DNA of 64,000 nucleotides from Pelomonas saccharophila_A (GTDB lineage: Bacteria; Pseudomonadota; Gammaproteobacteria; Burkholderiales; Burkholderiaceae_C), in assembly GCF_031458095.1 (NCBI RefSeq), contig NZ_JAVDXU010000002.1, forward strand, positions 620,001 through 684,000. The letters are read 5' to 3'. The translations under genes and the position numbers were made by a program. The notes beneath the pieces were generated by a model. That model was not told the DNA's origin. It searched no databases and saw only the letters and a program-made list of their open reading frames with translations. Of this stretch, positions 26,874 to 34,945 are shown one piece after another (the first letter of the stretch is position 1; each line of letters opens with the position of its first letter).

Positions 26874-27770
26874 ATGCGGGTCTCGGCCAACGGCGTCCAG
26901 ATCGAAGTCGACATCCGCGGCCCCGAGCAGGGTGAGCCGCTGGTCCTCATCATGGGCCTGGGCATGCAGCTCATCGCCTGGCCCGAGGGCTTTGTCGACG
27001 AACTGGTGGCGCGCGGCTTTCGCGTCATCCGCTTCGACAACCGCGATATCGGCCTGAGCCAGGCCTTCGACGAGCTCGGCACGCCCAATATCCCGGTGGC
27101 GGCCCTGCTGCACACGCTGCGCCTGCCGGTGAAGGCGCCCTACCAGCTCGCCGACCTCGCCCGCGACACCGTCGGCGTGCTGGACGCCCTGGGCATCGCC
27201 AAGGCCCATGTCTGCGGCGCCTCCATGGGCGGCATGGTGGCCCAACACCTGGGCTTTGCGCATGCGCAGCGCCTGAAGAGCCTGACGCTGATGATGACCA
27301 CCAGCGGCCACCGCAGCGTGCCCAAGGAGAGCCTGAGGGTGCGCCGTGCGCTGCTGGCCCGCCCGCGTTCGGCCGCCACGCCGGAGCAGAAGTTCGAGAA
27401 CCTCCTCGACCACTACGCCAGCCTCTACACCCTGATCGGCAGCCCCGGCTACCCGCCCGAGCCGCAGGCCCTGCGCGAGCGACTGGCGCGCGGCGTGAAG
27501 CGCTCTTTCCGCCCCCAGGCCGTCGCGCGCCAGATGGTGGCCATCGCCGCCGATGCGCATCGCGCCGAGCGCCTGCCGCGCATCACGGCCCCCACGCTGG
27601 TCATCCATGGCGAGGGTGATGCACTGATCCCGGTCGGCGCGGCCCACGACCTCGCCAGGCGCATTCCCGGCGCCCAGCTGCAGACCATCCCCGGCTGGGG
27701 ACACGACTTGCCCGAGGCGCTGTGGCCTCAGCTGGCGACCGGCATCGCCGCCGTCGCGGCCCGGGCCTGA
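26874..27770 (+). CDS. Alpha/beta hydrolase (RdmC/DhaA-like)
   Basis: A 298-aa alpha/beta-hydrolase with LVLIMGLGMQLIAWP (oxyanion region), FRVIRFDNRDIGLS, nucleophile elbow GASMGG (Ser117), the acid in VIHGEGDALIPVGAA and the His in PGWGHDLPEALW. This pattern matches the aclacinomycin methylesterase RdmC-like group, but the substrate is not predictable. It is probably co-transcribed with the ClpP-like gene (8-bp gap). It ends 3 bp from the convergent EF-hand gene. Confidence 0.8.
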   Translation: MRVSANGVQIEVDIRGPEQGEPLVLIMGLGMQLIAWPEGFVDELVARGFRVIRFDNRDIGLSQAFDELGTPNIPVAALLHTLRLPVKAPYQLADLARDTVGVLDALGIAKAHVCGASMGGMVAQHLGFAHAQRLKSLTLMMTTSGHRSVPKESLRVRRALLARPRSAATPEQKFENLLDHYASLYTLIGSPGYPPEPQALRERLARGVKRSFRPQAVARQMVAIAADAHRAERLPRITAPTLVIHGEGDALIPVGAAHDLARRIPGAQLQTIPGWGHDLPEALWPQLATGIAAVAARA

Positions 27771-27773
27771 GCC

Positions 27774-28274
27774 TCAGCCCGCGGCGCCCAGCTGCTCGAC
27801 GGCCGCGTAGGTCTTGACCGCTGCTTCGGCCTCGGCAGCGCGCGGGGCATTGGCCTGGGCCTTCGCCTGCTTTTCGGCCGCCAGCTTGGCCTCATAGGCC
27901 GTCTCTTCCATGGGCGACACCTCACCGTCCTGGTTGGTGTCGGCCAGCTCATAGGTCTGGCTGGCGCTGGGGGTGCTGGCCGCTGCGGCTGGCGCCTGGC
28001 CGCTGGCGGGCGCGGCGGCCTTGAATTCCTGCACCGTCACCGGGCTGCTGCCGTCGCCGTCCGGCTGAACGACCAGATCCCGGGCGCCGGGCGCCGCCTG
28101 GGCCGCCACTTCGGCTCGCCTGGCGCCTTCGGTAGAGATCCTGACGACGACGGCCTGCGGGTCTTCGGTGCCCGGATTGCCCTTGTTGCCCGCGTCCACG
28201 TCCTTGACGGCCTCCTCGGCGCGTGCGGCAGACAGGGAACTGGCCGGGGCTTGGTTGATGACGGCGGTGACCAT
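27774..28274 (-). CDS. EF-hand motif protein, otherwise unrecognised
   Basis: A 166-aa Ala-rich, acidic protein with no signal peptide. Residues 112-123 (DTNQDGEVSPME) fit a calcium-binding EF-hand loop with ligands at positions 1, 3, 5 and 12. A second, degenerate candidate lies near DGDGSSPVTVQEF (72-84). The rest is low-complexity Ala/Gln/Glu helix. GGGAG precedes the ATG. Its function is unknown. It lies downstream of the DUF1801 gene on the same strand (71-bp gap). Confidence 0.6.
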   Translation of the reverse strand: MVTAVINQAPASSLSAARAEEAVKDVDAGNKGNPGTEDPQAVVVRISTEGARRAEVAAQAAPGARDLVVQPDGDGSSPVTVQEFKAAAPASGQAPAAAASTPSASQTYELADTNQDGEVSPMEETAYEAKLAAEKQAKAQANAPRAAEAEAAVKTYAAVEQLGAAG

Positions 28275-28345
28275 GGGCGACTCCCAGCAGGTGGTTCCGG
28301 CTTTTCGGCCTTCCCGGTCAAGACTGAAACAGCTTTACACCGGCT

Positions 28346-28732
28346 TCACACGCTGGCCCGCTGCGGATTGCCGAGTTCGGCGTTCAGCGCGACGGCCGCC
28401 CTCACCAGGGCCAGCGCCGTGTCGCGCTCCAGGGGCGTGTCCTCGCGCAGCTCCAGCGTGCGCAGCTCGAACTTGCCACCGCCGCGCATGCGCGGCTCGA
28501 GGTGCAGCAGCCGCTTGCCGCGCCAGAAGCCGAACAGCACGCGGGTGGGCTCGGCACGGATCAGCAGCACGGGCCCGTTGCTGAAATAGACGAGATGGCC
28601 CCATTTGAGGCGCTCGTCCAGGCCCGGTTCGGCCTCCAGCACGGCCGCGCGCAAGGCCACCACCCGAGCCTGCTGCCAGCCGCTCAGCGCAGCGACATAG
28701 CCATCGGGATCGGTGGCCTCGACCCGGTACAT
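28346..28732 (-). CDS. DUF1801 domain protein
   Basis: A 128-aa protein with the YdhG-like DUF1801 fold: YVAALSGWQQARVVALRAAVLEAEPGLDE followed by LKWGHLVYFSNG and LFGFWRGKRL. Members are small cytoplasmic proteins of uncertain function. Its ATG overlaps the TGA of the copper-chaperone gene (TGATG), so it is translated from the same mRNA. The link to copper handling is only by context. Confidence 0.75.
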   Translation of the reverse strand: MYRVEATDPDGYVAALSGWQQARVVALRAAVLEAEPGLDERLKWGHLVYFSNGPVLLIRAEPTRVLFGFWRGKRLLHLEPRMRGGGKFELRTLELREDTPLERDTALALVRAAVALNAELGNPQRASV

Positions 28733-29145
28733 CAGCGCGCCTGCGCCTTGACCTCGACCGTTGTGCGCTGCTTGTCCTCGCCCTCGACGGTCAGCGTCAG
28801 CAGCACGGTCTCGCCGGCCTTGATCGGGGCCTTCAGGCCCATCAGCATGACGTGATAGCTGCCGGGCTTGAGCGCCACGGCCTGGCCGGCCGGCAAGGGC
28901 AGCGCATCGACAGCGCGCATCTTCATGACGCCGTCGTCCATCTTCATCTCATGGATCTCGACCATGGCTGCGACGGGCGAACTGGCCGAAACCACCTTGG
29001 CCGCCTTGGCCGAGGTCAGCTGCATGAAGGCGCCGGTGGCCTTCTGCGGCGCCACCGTGGCGCGCACCCAGGGGTCGTCGACCTTGACTTGAGCCTGGGC
29101 GGCAAACGAAGCAAACAGGGCGGAGGCGAGCAGCAGACGGCGCAT
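28732..29145 (-). CDS. Periplasmic copper chaperone PCu(A)C
   Basis: A 137-aa exported protein: signal peptide about 1-18 (cleavage after AQA), then the PCu(A)C domain. The copper-ligand pattern is present as HEMKM...MKM (about residues 70-79) and GSYHVMLMGLK near 100. Such proteins bind Cu(I) in the periplasm and pass it to cytochrome oxidase or other targets. ATG 29145 is chosen so the signal peptide is normal; an upstream in-frame start adds a non-signal extension. It lies 68 bp downstream of a TonB-dependent receptor and is fused by overlap to DUF1801. Confidence 0.88.
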   Translation of the reverse strand: MRRLLLASALFASFAAQAQVKVDDPWVRATVAPQKATGAFMQLTSAKAAKVVSASSPVAAMVEIHEMKMDDGVMKMRAVDALPLPAGQAVALKPGSYHVMLMGLKAPIKAGETVLLTLTVEGEDKQRTTVEVKAQAR

Positions 29146-29213
29146 GGTGAGGGGCAAAAAGGCGCTAAAGCCGCCATTGTGCGCATGTCGAGAACCGCTC
29201 ATGTCCGCAAGGG

Positions 29214-31310
29214 CTAGAAGCGGTGCAGGGCCTGCAGCCAGAACCAGCGCCCGGCCAGCGGCAGATCATTGGGCAGCACGCCGCCGGGCAGAGTGGGCTC
29301 GCGGGCATCGGCGTTGAAGGCATTGCGCAGCGAGGCCGCGACTTCCCAGCCCAGGGTGGCGGTCAGGCGCCGCACTGTCAGGTCGACGGTCGTGTAATCG
29401 GCCACCGACGGCCGCGCGTCACCGGCCGCGCGCTTGCGGTCGGCGACGTGGTTGGCCTGGCCGCTGACCAGCCATTCGGCCGGCAGGCGCCAGTCGACGC
29501 GCAGATAGTGGTGCTGATGCGGCGCGTAGCCGGCGTCGGCCTGGGTGGCGAGGTCAGTGGCGCGCTGGAAGGCCAGATGACCCGTCACGCTCAGCTGCCG
29601 CAGCGCATCCCAGCGCAGCTCGAGCTCGCCGCCGCGACCCTTGAGCCGGCCGACGTTGCGGTAGGTCGCACCGGTGGCAGGCGCCGGGTTCGCCACCACG
29701 CGCACGATGTCGGTCGCATCGAGCCGGTACAGGCTCAGGTTGAGCTGCAGCTCCGCCCGCGGCGCCCAGGTGAGCGCGAACTCGGTCGTCTTGATGCGCT
29801 CGGGCCTGAGGTCCGGGTTGCCGGTGCTGACCGGGTTGATGGTGTGTTGCTCGCTGAAGCCCGGCGCGCGGAAGGCCCGCCCGTGCATGAGCTTGGCCGT
29901 CACGTCATAGGCAGCCTCCCAGACCAGGGCCAGACGGGGATTGGTCGTGCCGCCGAAATCGGAGTAGCGGTCGTGGCGCACGCCGGCGGTCAGGGTCCAG
30001 TCGGGCGCAACGCGCCATTCGTCCTGGCCGTAGACGTAATTGCTGTCGCGCCGCGCCGGCCGGATATGGGGCTGGATGGCGTTGTAGTCGATGACAGGCC
30101 CGGTCGGCACCGGCACGCCGGTCGGCGTCAGGATGAAGTTCTTGTGCGTGTCGGCGCGGTAGAGGTCGGTGTCGTCGTGGCCGACCCCGATGCGCAGGCT
30201 GTGGCCCTGGAAACCGGCATAGACCGCGTGTGCATCGAGGCGCCACATGCGCTCCCAGCGCGCCGGACCGCCAATCATGCCGTCGGGGAAGAGATTGGGC
30301 CCGATGCGCACGCCAGCCGGAAACAGGATCAGGCCGCGCGGCGATTGCTCGTGATACGTGTGCAGCGCTGCGCTGAAGCCGGCCGCCCAGCCGGGCGCGA
30401 GCTGCGCGTCGGTCCAGCCCAGGTCGGCCATCAGTCGGTCCATGTCGAGCACACTGTCGGGATCGAGGGCCGAGTTGACGCCGGCGCCGGTGCCAGCGTT
30501 GCGACGCACGACCTTGTTGACGCGCAGCCGCCACTTGTCCCAGCCGAGGTCCAGGCCCGCATCCAGGGCATCGCGGCCGAGATGGGCCGGCCCGGGAGCA
30601 CGGCTCGCATGGGTACCGAACAGGTTGTCCAGCCGTGTTGCGCCGTCGGCCATGATGGTCGCGCCATGGCCGTCGGTGGCGCCGATACGCAGATAGGCGG
30701 CCAGAGCCAGCGGCCCGAGCTTGCCACCATGCTGGAGCCAGGCATCGCGGGAGCGAAATGAGCCGCCACGCAGGCCCGCCTCGGTGCCGCGCAGATCGGC
30801 CGGGCCCTTGGTCACGATATTGATGACGCCGGCGAAGGCGTCGGCGCCGTAGAGGGCCGATCCGGGGCCACGGATGACCTCGATGCGCGCGACGTTCTCC
30901 AGCGGCAGGCCGGCCCAGGTATTGCCCTTGTCGCCCGTGTACGCGGTCTTCATCGGCTGGCCGTTGACCATCAGCAGCACCTGCATATTGAGCGGCTGGC
31001 CCAGCAGGCCGCGGATGCCGTAGAGCGGCGTGTACATGATGGGGCCGTAGCTGACATGCAGGCCCGGCACGCTGGCCAGGGCCTCGTCGAGATCGGTCGC
31101 GCCCATGGCCGCGATGTCCTGGGACGTGATGACGGTCGCCACGGCCGGCGCGCGCCGCAGCGGCTGGGCGCTGCCGGTAGCGATGCTGATGGTGGCCTTG
31201 TCGCCATAGGCCAGGGCCAGGTCTTCGTCGATGGGCTCGGCCCCGGCACCCGCACTCGCACCCGCAAGCATCGCGATGACCGGCCAGCGCCGACGGTGGG
31301 TCTGCATCAT
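29214..31310 (-). CDS. TonB-dependent outer-membrane receptor
   Basis: A 698-aa receptor: signal peptide (about 1-25), plug domain with RAPAVATVITSQDIAAMGATDLDEAL and VEVIRGPGSALYGADAFAGVINIVTK-type motifs (about 50-190), then a 22-strand barrel ending in aromatic Phe. RAPGFSEQH, GNPDLRPERI and the C-terminal WLQALHRF are typical. Start ATG 31310 has GGAG 7 nt upstream. The following PCu(A)C gene suggests copper uptake as for OprC/NosA, but the plug gives no proof. Confidence 0.87.
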   Translation of the reverse strand: MMQTHRRRWPVIAMLAGASAGAGAEPIDEDLALAYGDKATISIATGSAQPLRRAPAVATVITSQDIAAMGATDLDEALASVPGLHVSYGPIMYTPLYGIRGLLGQPLNMQVLLMVNGQPMKTAYTGDKGNTWAGLPLENVARIEVIRGPGSALYGADAFAGVINIVTKGPADLRGTEAGLRGGSFRSRDAWLQHGGKLGPLALAAYLRIGATDGHGATIMADGATRLDNLFGTHASRAPGPAHLGRDALDAGLDLGWDKWRLRVNKVVRRNAGTGAGVNSALDPDSVLDMDRLMADLGWTDAQLAPGWAAGFSAALHTYHEQSPRGLILFPAGVRIGPNLFPDGMIGGPARWERMWRLDAHAVYAGFQGHSLRIGVGHDDTDLYRADTHKNFILTPTGVPVPTGPVIDYNAIQPHIRPARRDSNYVYGQDEWRVAPDWTLTAGVRHDRYSDFGGTTNPRLALVWEAAYDVTAKLMHGRAFRAPGFSEQHTINPVSTGNPDLRPERIKTTEFALTWAPRAELQLNLSLYRLDATDIVRVVANPAPATGATYRNVGRLKGRGGELELRWDALRQLSVTGHLAFQRATDLATQADAGYAPHQHHYLRVDWRLPAEWLVSGQANHVADRKRAAGDARPSVADYTTVDLTVRRLTATLGWEVAASLRNAFNADAREPTLPGGVLPNDLPLAGRWFWLQALHRF

Positions 31311-31455
31311 GAAGGTCTCCGCGAGGCCGAGACTGCGGACCATCCTACGCCCGCACCCCGCCGCTTCGGCAAGTTTCGGCAGGCCGGCGAGAAGCGCGCG
31401 CAGGCGGCTGTTCGATCCCCGCAAGGCCGCAGCCTGACCCGGCCCACGCTGAGGC

Positions 31456-31665
31456 TCAAGGCAGGCGGCACACGCGCGGCGGCATCACTTCGCGACCGAT
31501 GACGGTCCGGGCATAGAGGTAATTGGCGAGCGCACGCTCGCCGAGGTGGTCCAGGTCCACCTGGCCGCACGCGTCGCACGGGAACACCCAGGCGCGGCCT
31601 TGCTGGAACAGGGACTGGAAGCGCAATTCGAAGTGCGGTGCGCAGGGTGCGGCAAACGTGGCCAT
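31456..31665 (-). CDS. Small CxxC protein, unknown function
   Basis: A 69-aa protein starting MATFAAPCAPHFELRFQ, with a CDAC motif near residue 30 and the pattern VDLDHLGERALANYLYARTVIGRE. AAGGAGA lies 7 nt before ATG 31665, better than any alternative. A longer in-frame reading up to 31851 lacks such a site. It may bind metal or a disulfide partner through the cysteines. It is transcribed divergently from the GntR repressor and is the nearest gene upstream of the TonB receptor. Confidence 0.65.
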   Translation of the reverse strand: MATFAAPCAPHFELRFQSLFQQGRAWVFPCDACGQVDLDHLGERALANYLYARTVIGREVMPPRVCRLP

Positions 31666-31840
31666 GGCGGTCTCCTTCCTGGGGGCGGTGCGGAAGGTGG
31701 GCTGCCGGTGCCGGGGCCGTGTGGGCCGGCACGCTCGCAGCGCAGGCGCCTGGCGCCCGTCGGGGAACGGCTGAGGCTCAGCATGCGACACCTCCTTCAC
31801 GGGCAGCGCGTGAAAAGAGGGGCGAAGCCGCGGCTGTTTC

Positions 31841-31867
31841 TTGACAGCCACTGTCCACGTGTACTAT
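31841..31867 (+). promoter_or_regulatory. Promoter of the GntR-ABC operon
   Basis: A consensus -35 TTGACA at 31841-31846 is followed, after 15 bp, by TACTAT (31862-31867) as a -10. The -10 lies inside the inverted repeat at 31857-31882. Confidence 0.55.
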
Positions 31868-31882
31868 CGTACTGATACACGT
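31857..31882. promoter_or_regulatory. Operator-like inverted repeat, probable GntR autoregulation site
   Basis: ACGTGTA (31857-31863) and TACACGT (31876-31882) are perfect 7-bp arms around a 12-bp spacer that contains nested TATC/GATA. The site overlaps the -10 and ends 12 bp before the repressor's ATG. YtrA-type GntR proteins characteristically repress their own operon at such sites. Confidence 0.6.
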
Positions 31883-31894
31883 AGGCAGTTAACG

Positions 31895-32290
31895 ATGGAT
31901 CCCACCCATTTCGTCCACATCAACACCGGCTCGACCGAGCCCATCTACCGCCAGCTCATCGAGCAGGTCAGGCGGCGCGTCGCGGCCGGCCAGCTGAAGG
32001 CGGGCGACGAGATCCCGTCGGTGCGCGAGCTGGCGCAAGCCCTGGCGGTGCATCCCATGACCATCTCCAAGGCCTATTCCATGCTGGAGATGGAAGGCGT
32101 GCTGGAGCGCCGCCGCGGCCTGTCCATGGTGGTGGCCGCCCAGCACCAGCGCGCCCAGCCCACCGCCGATCGCGTCGAGCTGCTGCGCCCGACGCTGGAA
32201 AAAGCAGCCGCCGAAGCGCGGCAGCTGGAGCTGCCCAAGACCCAGACCCTGCAGCTGTTCAAGACCATCCTCGACGAGACGCAAGCATGA
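31895..32290 (+). CDS. GntR family repressor, YtrA subfamily
   Basis: A 131-aa protein: N-terminal winged helix (about 12-80) with PIYRQLIEQVRRRVAAGQLKAGDEIPSVRELA and HPMTISKAYSMLEMEGVLERRRG, followed by a short helical dimerisation tail, the YtrA hallmark. It likely represses the ABC exporter encoded directly downstream. Start 31895 removes an unlikely extension back to 31841, which would read through the promoter. Its TGA overlaps the ATPase ATG (ATGA). Confidence 0.87.
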   Translation: MDPTHFVHINTGSTEPIYRQLIEQVRRRVAAGQLKAGDEIPSVRELAQALAVHPMTISKAYSMLEMEGVLERRRGLSMVVAAQHQRAQPTADRVELLRPTLEKAAAEARQLELPKTQTLQLFKTILDETQA

Positions 32291-33174
32291 CCGCCTCCTC
32301 CGCTCATTTCCCCCACTCCGAGACCGCCACCGCCGAGCTCGCCGGCGTCAGCCTCAGCTACCCCAAGGGCGAGACCGTGCTGAAGGCGCTGGACTGGACG
32401 CTGCAGCCCGGCCAGGTGGTGGGCCTGCTGGGCCGCAACGGCTGCGGCAAGACCACGTTGCTGGAGACGCTGCTGGGCCTGCGCGAGCCGCAGCAGGGCC
32501 GCGTGCAGCTGTTCGGCCAGGACGTCGCGCGGCTGGACGACGCGGCGCGCGCCCGCATCGGCTATGTGCCCCAGCACAGCGACCTGTTCGAGAACTTCAC
32601 GGCCGCCCAGCTGCTGGCCTATTTCAGGAGCTTCTATCCGCGCTGGAACGAGTCCCGGGTCGAGGGCCTGCTGTCGCGCTGGGACATCGCGCGCGACAAG
32701 CCCATCCGCCGCCTCTCGGGCGGCCAGCAGCAGCGCCTGTCCATCATCCGTGCCCTGGCCCATGAGCCCGACCTGCTGGTGCTGGACGAGCCCGTCGCCA
32801 GCCTCGACCCCGTCGGCCGGCGCGACTTCCTGCGCGAGCTGGTCGACCAGGTGCTGGACCGCGGCACGACCGTTGTGTTCTCCACCCACATCCTGTCCGA
32901 CCTGGAACGCGTGGCCTTCAACCTCGCCTTCCTCAGCGAGGGCCGCATCGCGCTGCAGGCGCCGCTGGACGAGCTGCTGGAGCAGGTGCGCGCCTTCACC
33001 GGCACCGTCACCGAACTGGCCGGCCTGTTCGCGCGCTTGAATGCCCAGCCGCTCAAGCGCACGCAGCTGGAGGCCGGCCGCGAGCGCGTGCTGGCCCGCC
33101 TGCCGGCCGGCGTCAGCGCGCCGCAGGACGCCCAGGCGGTGAACCTCGAAGACCTGTTCGCGGAGCTGACATGA
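32287..33174 (+). CDS. ABC transporter ATPase (YtrB/CcmA-like)
   Basis: A 295-aa ATPase with Walker A GRNGCGKTT (about 53-61), Q-loop in VPQHSDLFENFT, signature LSGGQQQR and Walker B LLVLDEPVASLDP, then H-loop STHILSDLER. It belongs to the ABC-2 export class that pairs with YtrA-type repressors. The substrate is unknown; cell-envelope stress or antibiotic export is the usual context. It is coupled by 4-bp overlaps to the repressor and to the membrane protein. Confidence 0.9.
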   Translation: MTASSAHFPHSETATAELAGVSLSYPKGETVLKALDWTLQPGQVVGLLGRNGCGKTTLLETLLGLREPQQGRVQLFGQDVARLDDAARARIGYVPQHSDLFENFTAAQLLAYFRSFYPRWNESRVEGLLSRWDIARDKPIRRLSGGQQQRLSIIRALAHEPDLLVLDEPVASLDPVGRRDFLRELVDQVLDRGTTVVFSTHILSDLERVAFNLAFLSEGRIALQAPLDELLEQVRAFTGTVTELAGLFARLNAQPLKRTQLEAGRERVLARLPAGVSAPQDAQAVNLEDLFAELT

Positions 33175-34628
33175 TGAATTCCGCCCACCCCTGCAACCAG
33201 CTGCTGCTGGCCTTCTGGCGCCAGCGCGACCGCGAGGCCCCCTGGGGCCGGCGCGCACTGTTCGCGCTGACGCTGCTCGGCCTGGCGCTGGGCCTCTATC
33301 TGGTTCCCCAGATGGCGCGCCCCCTGCTCGCCGGCTCGGCGGCGCTGGCATTGATGTCGCTGTGGATGGCCGTCATCGGCAGCCTGATGCAGCAGAACCA
33401 TCCCCACGTCGCGCGCTTCGTGCCCGGCCATCTGCGCCGCACGCTGACGGCGGCGCTGGCGGCCTGGGCCGGCGTCTCGCTGGCCAGCGCCGTCCTGCTG
33501 TGGCTGTTCATGCCGATGCTGCCGTCCTTCGCCCTGCTGCTGCTCGGCGCCGCGGCACTGCTGGCCTTCATGGGCTGGGCGATGCGGGAATGGCAGCTCT
33601 GGCTGGTTGTCTCCATCGGCCCGGTGCTGTTCTTCGGCGCCGGCCTCGACCGCAAGCTAGCTCCCCTCGGCGCGGCGCTGCGCGAGCTGTGGCTGGGCCA
33701 GCCGCTAACGGTGCTCGCCGGATGCCTGCTGGCCCTGGGCTGGCTCGTTGCGCGACTGTTCGGCCATGGCGACACGGCCCACCGCGCCACCTATGCCCGC
33801 ACCGAGCGGATGCGCCGCGCCGCCGAGGACAGCATGCAAGGCAAGTACGCCGGCGCGGCCGCCTTTGGCCGTGTGGGAGAGTGGCTGAGCCAGCCCTTCG
33901 CGCATGCCGCGTCGACCTGGCAGCGCCATGTCGTCGCGAAGGCCAAACCAACGGCTGGCAGCGCCATGAGCCGCGCCGAGATCGTGCTGCATGGCCGCCA
34001 GCATTGGCTGTATCAGAGCCTGGGCGCGGTCGTGGGCGTGGTCATCGCTGCGCTGAGCTTTGTCGTCGCCTTTGCGCTGGCCGGCCAGGGCCTGCAGGAC
34101 CACTGGACCAAGGGGGCCTACGGCATGGCCATCGGCCTGGCGAGCATCGGCTTCAACCCCTGCTTCACCCTGCCCAACATGCTCTGGCACAGCCGCCGCG
34201 AACAGGCCCTGTTGCGGCTGCTGCCCGGCCTGCCCCAGGGCCAGGCGCTGAACCGCGCGGTCGCGTGGATGCAGTTGCGCCATGTCCTGGTGGCCTGGGC
34301 ACTGACGACCGCCGGCCTGGGCCTGCTGGCCTGGGCCGCCAACGAGCCCGGGCTGCTGTGCCTGGCCTTCGGCGCCCTGCCGCTCAGCACAGGCTGGCTG
34401 CTGCGCGTGCCTGCGCGCATGAAGTCGCCCACGGCCTGGGCGACCGTCGTGCCCATCCTGGCCTTCATGCTGATGGGTTGGGGCCTGTATCTGCTGCACA
34501 GGGAATTGCGGGCGCCGCTGATACTGCTGGCCGTCGCCAGCGTCGCGCTCAGCACCGGGCTTGGCACCTGGCGCTGGCATGCACTGAGTGCCGCGCCGGC
34601 GGCCCTGCCGGCCGGCCGCTTGAGCTGA
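33171..34628 (+). CDS. ABC exporter membrane subunit (putative)
   Basis: A 485-aa very hydrophobic protein with about 10-12 transmembrane segments in two clusters (about 30-210 and 285-470) separated by a cytoplasmic loop with ERMRRAAEDSMQGKYAGAAAFGR. It has no nucleotide-binding motif. The start overlaps the ATPase stop, so it is the membrane partner. No close family is recognised from the sequence alone. ATG 33171 or the next codon 33174 could be used. Confidence 0.75.
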   Translation: MMNSAHPCNQLLLAFWRQRDREAPWGRRALFALTLLGLALGLYLVPQMARPLLAGSAALALMSLWMAVIGSLMQQNHPHVARFVPGHLRRTLTAALAAWAGVSLASAVLLWLFMPMLPSFALLLLGAAALLAFMGWAMREWQLWLVVSIGPVLFFGAGLDRKLAPLGAALRELWLGQPLTVLAGCLLALGWLVARLFGHGDTAHRATYARTERMRRAAEDSMQGKYAGAAAFGRVGEWLSQPFAHAASTWQRHVVAKAKPTAGSAMSRAEIVLHGRQHWLYQSLGAVVGVVIAALSFVVAFALAGQGLQDHWTKGAYGMAIGLASIGFNPCFTLPNMLWHSRREQALLRLLPGLPQGQALNRAVAWMQLRHVLVAWALTTAGLGLLAWAANEPGLLCLAFGALPLSTGWLLRVPARMKSPTAWATVVPILAFMLMGWGLYLLHRELRAPLILLAVASVALSTGLGTWRWHALSAAPAALPAGRLS

Positions 34629-34716
34629 AAACGCTGCCGCAAGCCGGCCGCAAGCTTCAAAAACCGCTCGTCGCGAGCCCCCTGCCGCTCGCCGGGCGGG
34701 GTCTGACGTTCGTGAA

Positions 34717-34745
34717 CTGACGCACGGACAAAACACGGCTTACAT
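34717..34745 (+). promoter_or_regulatory. Possible promoter for riboswitch mRNA
   Basis: CTGACG (34717-34722), 17-bp spacer, TTACAT (34740-34745). Transcription would begin around 34752, just ahead of the aptamer. The match to consensus is moderate. Confidence 0.35.
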
Positions 34746-34765
34746 CCGCACACTGCGTCCCATGC

Positions 34766-34848
34766 AGTCGGCAAACCCGTCGAAAGGCGGGGACGCAAAG
34801 CCACCGGTCTTCATGCGCTGAACAGGCGCGAAAGACAGCGGGGCCGCC
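34766..34848 (+). ncRNA. Cyclic-di-GMP-I (GEMM) riboswitch
   Basis: The conserved core is clear: GGCAAACC (34770-34777), a CGAAAG tetraloop-type segment (34781-34786), then GGGACGCAAAGCC (34790-34802) and CCGGTCTTC. The P3 return strand is GAAAGAC followed by AGCGGGG (about 34830-34843). This matches the class I aptamer that binds c-di-GMP. Downstream, GGCTAC (34898-34903) and GTAGCC (34910-34915) form a strong hairpin that could be the expression platform, 30 nt before the ATG at 34946. The 317-bp gap 34629-34945 otherwise holds only the likely promoter. Confidence 0.9.
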
Positions 34849-34945
34849 CTGGGCGGACAAGGTCATGTCCGCAGCGTGGCACACGGGGAGGTGCCGGCTA
34901 CTGCCTCGTAGCCCCACCCTTTGCATCAACCCGAAAGACCACGCC

